Source: Zychaea mexicana (Eukaryota > Mucoromycota > Mucoromycetes > Mucorales > Lichtheimiaceae). Taken from it: 64,000 nucleotides of DNA. The notes below the pieces were generated by a model. It was not told the origin of the DNA. It was given only the letters and a program-made list of their open reading frames with translations, and ran no database searches. Position numbers and translations under genes: made by a program. The stretch is from NCBI RefSeq assembly GCF_025766255.1, contig NW_026516664.1, positions 682,001-746,000 on the forward strand, read 5' to 3'. How positions within the stretch are numbered: the stretch's first letter is position 1; each line of letters begins with the position of its first letter. Positions 1-8,511 of the stretch are shown in pieces.

Positions 1-818
1 GTGGATTCGATGCCATGGTAGCCGGCGACACTTCATACAACACCCATATGGATGCTGTCATTGTCACCACTAAGGCCCAGCATGCAACAGAAGCTGTACG
101 ATCCATCAAACCACACCTATCACGATCCAGCACCTTGGTGTTATTCCAGAATGGCATGGGTGTTGCCGACGAGTTGCTCGAAAAACTATGGCCTGGCCCT
201 GATCGACAAGAGGCACCCGCAATCGTAATTGGTGTTAATCGCCATTCCGTTATGCGTACGGAACCGTTCGACATTCTTCACAATGCCGGTTGGGACAAAC
301 CTACTGATGGCTACTTTGTTTCGCCATCGCCCGAAATTGGAGCAGAACAAGGGGATCAGGTCCAATCGGTCATGCAAGGCATGATTGGACTTGCTCGATT
401 AAACACCAAAATTGTACCTTGGTCAACACTATCCCAATTCATGATGAAGAAGCTTGTAGTCAACTGTGGGTTGAACGCGGCAACTGGTATTTTGGAGTGC
501 TCCAATGGAGAGTATATTGCCAGTGAGCAGGGCTGTCAATTGATACGTCAGATTTGTGAAGAATGTGCTCAAGTATTGAGTCCTGAATTGGATGCAACAC
601 CAGACGAGCTTTATGATATCGTCCACGGCACTGCTGTTGATGCAGCTCCAAACAAATGCAGCACAGTCCAGGATATCATGGCAAAACGCCTAACAGAAAT
701 TGAATATATCAACGGCTACATCATCCGAAAAGCCAAAGAGCGCAATATCCCTGTCCCAACAAATACGTTCTTTGTGTTGTTGCTTCATGCCAAGGAGCAT
801 CAGATTCATGCAAAATAG
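1..818 (+). CDS. Ketopantoate reductase-like protein, copy 1 (5' truncated)
   Basis: NADPH-dependent 2-dehydropantoate 2-reductase family (PanE/ApbA), which makes pantoate for pantothenate and CoA. The frame is open to the left edge of the window (frame of position 3), so the N-terminal Rossmann glycine motif lies outside. The residues before the first ATG (position 15) align with the same region of the complete paralogue at 2153-3178, so that ATG is internal. Visible are the segment VVTTK/VTTKAQHA-type strand, QNGMGVADEL, the helical-domain signature KKLVVNCGLNA and the family C-terminal signature TEIEYINGY followed by IPVPTN. The stop is at 816-818, and an AATAAA-like signal follows at about 860. 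This is the upstream member of a tandem pair. Similarity to copy 2 is clear but far from identical, so the duplication is not recent. Substrate could be another 2-keto acid. Confidence 0.9.
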   Translation, partial: GFDAMVAGDTSYNTHMDAVIVTTKAQHATEAVRSIKPHLSRSSTLVLFQNGMGVADELLEKLWPGPDRQEAPAIVIGVNRHSVMRTEPFDILHNAGWDKPTDGYFVSPSPEIGAEQGDQVQSVMQGMIGLARLNTKIVPWSTLSQFMMKKLVVNCGLNAATGILECSNGEYIASEQGCQLIRQICEECAQVLSPELDATPDELYDIVHGTAVDAAPNKCSTVQDIMAKRLTEIEYINGYIIRKAKERNIPVPTNTFFVLLLHAKEHQIHAK

Positions 819-2152
819 CGTTACTAGTCTGAATCATAAATCCCTCTCTTGAAATCATTTAATAAAAGCACCTCACAGCAGTATACATCTCAAGAGGGTT
901 TTATTATCAGTGCAAATAAGACACTGAAGTCCGAAATCTGGGCGTTTGTTGTGGCCGCCACATGTGCACACGATATGATACACGATAGGCCTCAGCCCTT
1001 ATATCAGTCGCAATGAGGTCATCATCGCCGACAGCTTTGTTTAATTTAGCTTTTTACGATATCTGTATTGACTCCAGTATTTACCTCCATTCTTAATTTT
1101 AAATGAAAGCGTAAGTCTCGTCAATGTACTGTATATTATTATTGGAGCATTTACACAGGTTTTCAGTAGCAGTTTGTGATATCCTCTAATTTGCTGTTGT
1201 TATTTTCCTGTTTATTTACTCGTGTCTACGCAGTAATTACAGCTGTGTAGATCTGCATGTCATTGCTTTTTACGTATGTATTAATAATCAAGTGGATTTG
1301 CTGTATGTTCGTGAAATATTCTCTTCCCCGATAATTATACTGGGAAAGCTAAAGGCTGATATATAGCATTGATGCATAGCAAAGTAGTGAATGGGGACAG
1401 CAGCGAGCTCACCGTTGTAACACACCGTTGCAACACTAAAGTGCGATCGTGTTGCGTAAACTACTGCTATTTATGACAGACATATCTACCTACGTAATTG
1501 TAATGCCTTCAACGATGATCGTATTTATAATGCAGTATCAGTTGCTATAGCCAAGAAACTTAAAAGGTGAGTCATTGGTGGATCAAAATCTTGATTGGCT
1601 TGTTGTGTTTTGACGTTTCACGATGCAGGAAAGTACTGTATAATAGCTCCTAAAATACATGCCGCAAAATATTACACAGAGAAAAGGACCAACAATGACG
1701 TTATGTTGTTCCACAATGGCTTGGTTTTCCACAAGTTCATTTAAATGGAATTTTTTTTTGGACATTGATCATTTGCGCTCATAAAAAGGAAAACTGGAGA
1801 ACTGTCGATCTTCTTGAGAAGAAAAGCTACCCTCCCTTTACTGTAAACAGCATCATCATCATCATGAACGATACATATAGCTACGATGTGTTTATCAACA
1901 CGTTCTCCCATTTGTGCATGGCAGACAAAGGCAGCTACATGTTGCAGTTAAACGGCGGTCTGACGCAGTTTGTAGCTAATCTTTAAAGCAGGACGAAAAG
2001 ACAGCTGTGTCACTATGTAGCTTTTTATAGATTAAATACTAATATGGCCATTCAGTGGAGGGGGAGCGGTAAAATCACATCATTACAACACTTCCACTTT
2101 CCCTCTTCTTTCACTACTCTCTTCTTCAACGCTTATATTATCGCAAATTCAT
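819..2152. other. Intergenic region between the two ketopantoate reductase copies
   Basis: About 1.3 kb of AT-rich DNA. It holds the presumed 3' UTR of copy 1 (AATAAA-like hexamer near 861) and the promoter of copy 2, whose last 60 bases are pyrimidine-rich, as is usual for leaders in this window. Short open frames here look like chance; I see no gene. Confidence 0.5.
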
Positions 2153-3178
2153 ATGCGCGTTCATGTCCTTGGTGCAGGCAGTGTTGGTTGCTTTGTTGCA
2201 TCCGAGCTTCGTGCTCGTCAACATAATGTCACCCTAATTCTTCGCTCTCGAAGCGCTGTGCAAGAATTTCGCAATCGGTATCAAAGCGCAATCACCTTCA
2301 GACGCGTTGATCGCCCGGACCCGGTCATATTACGAGGGTTTGATGCCGTATCAATTGGTGATAGTAGTAGCCTCACCGAGCCTGTAAGCGCCCTTGTTGT
2401 CACGACCAAATCTCAGCATGCGCTGGCAGCTGTACGCTCAATCAAGCCTCATTTGTCACGCTCCAGCTCTTTGGTTTTACTCCAGAATGGAATGGGTGTT
2501 GCAGACGAACTACTTGGCAAATTATGGCCGATAAATGGTAATCTCGACGACAGCAAGAGCGATGACGAATATGCAGAATTATTACGACCATCCATCATCG
2601 TTGGTGTAAACAAGCACGCTACAAGAAGACTCGAGCCATTTTCAGTAAAGCATAGCTCCGGGTGGGATGGATTGAATGAGGGGATGTCGTTGGGTCCTAT
2701 GCCTGGTGCTTCAAATGAAATTGTACAGCCATTAATGCAAGCTTTTGCCGAATGTCCCGGATTGAATGTCGCACTTGTACAATGGCCTGAGCTACGTAAA
2801 CGCCTCATGCGGAAACTTGTTGTCAACGGCTCGATTAATGCTGTTGCGGCCTTACTGGAATGTACCAATGAATCGCTTCTGGATAATCCTTACGGCCTCC
2901 AATTATTGCGTGGGGTCTCCAAGGAAGCGTCTCAGGTGCTTACGGAGCTAAATGCTACCGAGGACGAGCTTTATGATAGCGTGTATAATACACTGGTGGT
3001 ATCTGGGCCATATCACTGTAGTACTGTACAGGACGTATTGGCGCAGCGAAAAACCGAGATCGAATATATCAATGGTTATTTATGCCGTTTGGGAAGAGAG
3101 CGGAATGTTCCTGTGCCACTCAACGAGTTCCTTGTAAAGATGGTGCACGCAAAGGAATGCCGTATAGGCGCTAAATAG
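2153..3178 (+). CDS. Ketopantoate reductase-like protein, copy 2 (complete)
   Basis: A 341-residue intronless 2-dehydropantoate 2-reductase (PanE/ApbA family) that would reduce ketopantoate to pantoate with NADPH. The N-terminal nucleotide-binding motif GAGSVG is at residues 7-12, right after the first strand, so the ATG at 2153 is a natural start. The middle carries QNGMGVADELLGKLWP. The C-terminal catalytic domain has KLVVNGSINA and TEIEYINGY, followed by an arginine-rich helix and VPVPLNEF, all diagnostic of the family. Length is typical of fungal members (300-400). It lies about 1.3 kb downstream of the first paralogue on the same strand. A CT-rich leader precedes the start. Fungi often carry several diverged PanE-like genes, so a role with a different keto acid is possible. 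Confidence 0.93.
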   Translation: MRVHVLGAGSVGCFVASELRARQHNVTLILRSRSAVQEFRNRYQSAITFRRVDRPDPVILRGFDAVSIGDSSSLTEPVSALVVTTKSQHALAAVRSIKPHLSRSSSLVLLQNGMGVADELLGKLWPINGNLDDSKSDDEYAELLRPSIIVGVNKHATRRLEPFSVKHSSGWDGLNEGMSLGPMPGASNEIVQPLMQAFAECPGLNVALVQWPELRKRLMRKLVVNGSINAVAALLECTNESLLDNPYGLQLLRGVSKEASQVLTELNATEDELYDSVYNTLVVSGPYHCSTVQDVLAQRKTEIEYINGYLCRLGRERNVPVPLNEFLVKMVHAKECRIGAK

Positions 3179-3965
3179 ATATATACCATAATGAATAGAA
3201 CCCTATAAAAAATACATACTTTCCCCTTTTCTATATTGTTGTATTGATTTTGTTTGTTCAAAAAGTAAAAATCAGAGGAAATGTTGTTTTATGGTGCCAT
3301 ATACTAAGGATCATGAAGCACCGAAAATAAAATCGAATAAAGCAAGTGAAAGATTAAAAAATTACATATTTTTTTTGGTAAGTAAACCAGTACTGCTAAA
3401 CTTTGTCCAGCTTTTTCATTCTTTATTTTAACGAAGGTAAGTGTCATTACTATTGCCGTAGATATGAAAGCAAGTATTAACGAAGAAACGCCGAAGATAG
3501 ATGCAACGCAAATCGAGAACGACCCCTCAACAACGTCGCGGTGCACTGGTACAGCTGCCAGGAGCTTTATCTGCCGACATCGACCCTAATCACTAATGGC
3601 ATTTTGACTCTCTTATAAAAAATTACATAGAATGCGCATACACGCCATTTTCACTGTGTTGTACCTTCTCTTGATATTCACTTTCCCAGGCGCAGAAGTG
3701 ACTGAACCCTTGAAGGGGTTAATAAATTAGAAACGATTTTGTTTATGATTACATATGTATAGAAATGAGAAAATAATCTACTGATTAGAAAATGGAATGC
3801 AAATAAGCTGATTGAGTATGATGTAATTATATAACAAAGAGACGTGTAGAAAGCTCAAGAACGAATTCAGAGAACTTTATCGAATGAATACAATATGATT
3901 TATATCGGATGTGGCCGAGTAATCCAACACTACTATATGTCAAAGAGTATGGGTACGACGCAAAT

Positions 3966-4726
3966 ACAGTGGTCCCTCTATAATTTCAAACCTGAAATTC
4001 ACGGATTGTGGAAGTTAACGAATAATAGGACAAACTGCCATGTAAGGATGTTCTTTTTTTCAGGCACATCTTGATGTTACATGGGTTATGATACCAACGC
4101 TCATGAAGCTTTCACTAGAATGATCACGTATTTCACATAGCCTATTATCCAATATAATTACCTGGCCGGATTTGACCTTTTTTTTCACATGTACTGCTCG
4201 GTTCTGATGATGGATCATCTAATTCACCTAGCCTGTTATTTAACACCTTTACCTGGCCGAATTGACCTTTTCTCCACATAAATAATAGATAAAGATATGT
4301 ACACCAGATGAAGAGACAATGGACGACCAAGAAGCACCCGGTGGAACAGAGACTGCTTGGCGCCCAACTGTACCATACACTGTCTTGAACTTCTTGGCCT
4401 CAGGTGAAGTTGAAGAAGCTACTGTATAACTAGTCTCCCTACCAAACTACGAGAGTTACGTGACTAGCTCCAAGCAAAACTGTTCGCTAGACAAAGCTCT
4501 TTAGCTACTTCTTTCCAAGTTGGGTTTTTTTATATTATATTCAATTCAGTTGAAATTAATAATGTGCAGTGCTTATTTTCTGAAAAGTATATATGGAGGA
4601 GTACTTTTTATTATGATCCTACAAGGCTCCAACCCTGAATAATCCATTGAATGTGAAATATACGCAGATGTGAAATTTTACTATGTTATTTTTCATTCCT
4701 GGTGAGGTTAATTGAGGTTCCACTGT
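3966..4726. mobile_element. Candidate pogo/Fot1-like non-autonomous element (MITE)
   Basis: The left end begins ACAGTGGTCCCTCTATAA and the right end, read in reverse complement, begins ACAGTGGAACCTCAATTA. About 14 of the first 18 terminal positions match as an inverted repeat. The CAGTGG..CCTC terminus resembles that of pogo/Tigger/Fot1 elements (family knowledge, not searched). A TA precedes the left CAGTGG; the right end has TG before TA, so a TA target duplication is only approximate. There is no transposase frame in the 761 bases, so it would be a decayed non-autonomous copy. It contains an internal duplicated block (4138-4190 and 4229-4279). Confidence 0.4.
4138..4279 (+). repeat. Imperfect direct repeat of about 50 bases (two copies)
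   Basis: Two copies start at 4138 and 4229. Each runs TAGCCT(A/G)TTAT, then a variable stretch, then TACCTGGCCG, a TTGACC-T-rich segment and CACAT. The period is about 91 bases. The copies lie inside the candidate MITE and may be internal repeats of it or a nested remnant. Confidence 0.6.
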
Positions 4727-5301
4727 GTATCTGAGAATGTATAAATAGCTAGTGGTCAGTATCTTGTGGTTTTTCTCCTCACTCAGGTTTAATTCAATGC
4801 ATATACACTACACATAATGGTTTTGTTGGCATATAGCATTAGCGGGATAGCTAGTGTATTGACCGACCGATTACTATAGTAGCTACGTCGGATGTTGGTC
4901 ATTCTAAATCTCATGCAACCAATGTTCCATGCTTGTGCTATCTATCTCGTATCCAGGTGTCAATGTCGGTAAACGGAACAACCAATATATCTCACAATTG
5001 TACGCTACGATTTGCGCGGCGAGGGTTCGAGTACTACTGCCAAGCAACTTCAAGCAACAGAAAAGACTGCATACACTACATACAAATTCGGATTAGCAAT
5101 TTTGTAAAGTGAATAGTAGCTTGACAAAGATCCTTCGTCTCTAAGATACTGAACACTTTCATTTAGAAATATATCGTATAAAAAAGCATGTTATGTATAT
5201 TTCTTCTCGAGGGTAGGGGATACGCTAGTTATCAAGTCAACGAATAAGGCTACCTCATCCATCTTCCTGTGCTGTCTATCTTTTCAGTCGTCTTTTTGTA
5301 G

Positions 5302-5505
5302 ATGAGTGATGCATTTCAGTTTGTACTGGAAAAGAAACCATGCATTAAACTTGTTGCGCACCGCTACGTTCGTCGACTCCTTGTACAGCTGATGTCAACC
5401 AATCAATATCGCTCTGCAATTAATTGCATAAATCAAAATATGCCCAACGTTTCCTCAATGAGTGATGATAACTGCATACGCCTTCTACTGCAGGAAATGG
5501 CTTAA
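5302..5505 (+). CDS. Small hypothetical ORF, 67 residues
   Basis: The ATG at 5302 follows a T-rich run ending in TAG, and the frame runs 67 codons. The predicted peptide begins MSDAFQFVLEKK, is basic in the middle (HRYVRRLL) and ends LLLQEMA. It has no signal peptide or membrane segment. I do not recognise the family. The composition is more protein-like than other short frames nearby, but no intron or second exon could be linked to it. It may be a small gene, a gene fragment or chance. Confidence 0.25.
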   Translation: MSDAFQFVLEKKPCIKLVAHRYVRRLLVQLMSTNQYRSAINCINQNMPNVSSMSDDNCIRLLLQEMA

Positions 5506-5645
5506 CGCCTACAGGCGAAGCTCATACTATCATGCAAAACACTAAGACTTTCAAAACTCCACCAGAGATGCCATTATTTGTCAGCTTTCACGGTTCCTGA
5601 ATAGTAAGCTAGCATGCCACTGTGCACAAACCAAAACAGTGGGTC

Positions 5646-5753
5646 CTAGAATAAACCGCCTTGCTCATCCATGTTATAAAACAACTCGATGAATCGTGCC
5701 CTTGTTTCAAACGTAAATGCTTCCACGTCTTTCGCTGCCTGCATCCAAAATCC
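5646..5753 (-). other. Orphan exon-like segment downstream of RPS24
   Basis: On the minus strand a TATAG acceptor-like site is followed by 35 codons and a TAG stop. The peptide begins GFWMQAAKDVEAF and ends NMDEQGGLF, an acidic amphipathic sequence that looks like the C-terminus of a real protein. No upstream exon fits between it and the RPS24 stop at 5899. It could be a relic exon, an alternative terminal exon spliced from RPS24, or a small ORF starting at the internal ATG (5744). Family not recognised. Confidence 0.25.
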
Positions 5754-5898
5754 CTATAAGCTCAAGTTCCAAAGAGTCGACCGTAATGTTATTGTAATGC
5801 TTTTTTTATTTGCTACTGCGGTGTATATGAAATAATGAACAAGTTCCAGCTCCTTGACTTTGTAAAAAGAAAGTGCATCATTCTTTTCACTTGTTCGT

Positions 5899-6810
5899 TT
5901 ATTTCTTGCCAGCAGCGGCCTTTGCCTTCTTGGTACCACGGAGCTTCTTGGCACGGTTCTTCTTTTCCTTGCGCTGCTTACGGCCACCCTTGGGAGCTTC
6001 AGCAAGACCGATCTATTATTATAAAAACCCACGTTAATTACAGCTCCATTCAAATTGCGGGTAAATACGTAATTGTATAGTAATGCTTGGAAAAAAGACA
6101 CGTACGCGGACAAGACGGTGCTTGGGCTCGAACTTCTTGAGGGACTCAACGGAGTCGTAGATCAAGGCGAAGCCAGTGGTCTTGCCACCACCAAAGTGAG
6201 TCTTGAAGCCAAAGACGGAGACAACTTCCTTGTTGGACTTGTACATTTTAGCAAGCTTCTCGCGGAGCTCCTCCTTGGCAACAGTGGCGCGACCGGGATG
6301 GATGACATCCACAACCATTTGCTTGCGTTGAAGCAGACGGTTCGTAAGGAACTTGCGGGTGCGGATAGTAACAGTTGCAGCGTCAGCCTAAAATGAGAGT
6401 TAAGATTCGAGTTAATTTCACATGCGCATAATTTCCAAAAGAAATTGGGAAATTCGAAACTCTCCCCCATTAGCACGACCAGCACCCCTATCATCCATCC
6501 ATCCATCCAACTATCTATCCACCCGTATTTCCACGTTAATTTGCTGTGTCTGCTCTTTTCGTATATCGTTGTTCTTTTGGTGATGATGATGTTGATGATT
6601 GCTGATATGTGAGGTGCGTATAATATTTAATGGTCGGTCGGGTCGTAATACGTCGTGGCCATGGTGATCGTAGTATCTCCTTCTCCCCCATTTGATTGTA
6701 TCCTCTCCCATCAACCAATCCATCCATTCATCCATCCATTCATCCATTTTTCCCACCATCGCTTTCTCATCCATTCATACTATGCTCTCCTGTATCAATT
6801 TACATACCAT
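5899..6810 (-). CDS. RPS24: 40S ribosomal protein eS24 (RPS24)
   Basis: Structural protein of the small ribosomal subunit. CDS = complement(join(5899..6012, 6106..6387, 6808..6810)), 132 residues. The first coding exon is only the ATG, spliced at ATG|GTATGT to a TTTTAG acceptor 420 bases downstream, an arrangement common in fungal ribosomal protein genes. The protein then reads [18 protein letters not shown], followed by the family signatures [27 protein letters not shown] and EPKHRL. It ends with a lysine/arginine-rich tail ([15 protein letters not shown]...AAGKK). Length matches eS24 (about 130). Intron 2 is 93 bases, with donor GTACGT and acceptor TAATAG. Intron 1 holds CATC-type short tandem repeats. 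The 5' neighbour, the kelch-BTB gene, is divergent. Confidence 0.97.
6388..6807 (-). other. Long first intron of RPS24 with CCAT-type tandem repeats
   Basis: A 420-base intron, far longer than others in this window (mostly 50-140). It starts GTATGT and ends TTTTAG in the gene's direction. It contains CATC-type repeats at about 6491-6509 and 6713-6748 (plus-strand coordinates). First introns of ribosomal protein genes often regulate expression or host snoRNAs; I could not identify a snoRNA box pair with confidence. Confidence 0.8.
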
Positions 6811-8511
6811 ATTCGTGAAAGAGGGCGAATCTGAGTTGGGCCAGCAGGATTAATGGATGTGCCTCTCCCTCCTCCCATACTCCGGTCCGGAGCAATGCCA
6901 AGCCACTCGTGGGGTTCGAGCTCTGCCTTTGAGGCATTAATCGCTACTTTACGTACTGTGTTACTTTGGTAAACGGTACTTAACGATGCATAATTTTAAG
7001 CCTGTTATATGCATACTCAAATAAATTCAAATATTACAGGTCATCTTTCGAGCAAATATTAATCTTTTGCATCTAAGGATAAACGAGTCAAAACAAAACT
7101 ACTATGTCGACCGTATAAATAAGTAATTACTGTTGTGTCGTTTCTTCCATAATCAAAGCTTTTACTAGTTGATTGTAGCAGAAAGTCAGAAAACACATAA
7201 AGTCTCGGTAACTATAACCCAACATGCCCTACGCCACAATCTTTTTCCAATACTTGCAATACGGTGTATTATCGTCGTTAAGATACCAAACAATGATCAA
7301 GTGTTCAGAAAGCTAGTGTGTAACCTCAACCTGAATCGTGTAACTCAAAGAACCGCCTTTACACATGGTTGAATACCTACTCTAGTTCCTAAACAGTTGA
7401 GAATTGCTTGTGGAAGGATAATATAAGTTTTGGGCGATCGCACTCTTTCTGTGCCCTCCTTTGACTTGAGTGATCATTATTCTGAGCGTTAGGCTCCAGG
7501 CTTTTGTATCTTTTTCATTTTACGCTACAGGAAAAGGAACCGTCCTTGAAAGGTTATATATATATTCATGAGAACGTATAGACAAAAAACCTGGAGAGCT
7601 TCTTGCTACGTCATTGAAATATACAGTGATTCTCCTTGAGCTTGATTTCCCTTTTAGACATAAAGGCGGGTGTGAAAGGACCAACCGTCCTTGGTTAAGC
7701 GCTTTCTCTTTGGAATATCAACGAGCTTGATGAATGATATTGTTGCGGTGCTTGTACTTTGATATTTCCAGTGAAGAAGAAACGGAAGATACACAACTAG
7801 ATTGATATTAATGCGTGACGCACCATCAAGGGAAACAGCAATGGGTTATATTTCTCAAGAAAGAGGTAATAGGTGCAGCTTGAATGTACATAATAAGCTT
7901 TGGTTTCAGTAACTGATCTAAACTAGTTTCGGCATTGTGTGGGTCCTCCAAACTCCTGTGTTACGGCTCCGACACAACCTTTCTTGCCCCCTCCTTTGAT
8001 ACAGCACACAATGCAATGAGAAATTGATAATTTTTAATGTCTATCTGGCGACGAACTACAGTCAAGTAAAGGGGGTGTTTGGCGCTGAAATGAAGCATGA
8101 TTGCAAGACTGTCATGAATGCAACAGCACGCGCTACAAGGCTGTAGAAAAAGCAAGTGCGGACATTTTCCCATGTTCCACAGGCATGCAACCAAGGCAAC
8201 ACAAGGATAAGTTTTTTCATTTCCTAGTTCCACTCAGGTTCCTTGTTTCGCTTTTCTGCTTGGCTTTTCCAAGGCTAGAAGTAACCCCACCTTCTCTTTT
8301 TCTCTTCTTTCTCTCACTTACTCTCTCACTCCTTGTGTGTAAACAGGTCGAATTAAAAAAAAAATAAGGGTTAGACGTTGACTCTATCTTGTGCTCGGCC
8401 ACCAGCTCTTCCTCCCTTCCTTTACTTAATACTAGACCATATACATTTATACATATACCTCGTCCTATCTCTACATATCACTGAACCCCCAAATAGAACA
8501 TACACACAACA
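6811..8511. other. Divergent intergenic region, RPS24 / kelch-BTB
   Basis: About 1.7 kb separating two divergently transcribed genes, so it must hold both promoters. The last 230 bases before the kelch-BTB start are strongly pyrimidine-rich (CTTTCTCT tracts at about 8281-8342), a likely transcription start/leader region. No other gene is seen. Confidence 0.5.

Larger units (their letters stand above)
3179..5301. other. AT-rich intergenic region
   Basis: About 2.1 kb with no convincing gene. It contains a candidate degenerate DNA transposon (3966-4726, listed separately). Remaining open frames are short and of non-coding composition. Confidence 0.5.

Noticed and set aside
5020..5045. GGTTCGAGT match to a tRNA B-box
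   Set aside because: The flanking bases do not form a T stem, and no A box or acceptor pairing lies upstream.
6910..6935. Second GGTTCGAG B-box-like site
   Set aside because: No T-stem pairing and no cloverleaf could be drawn.
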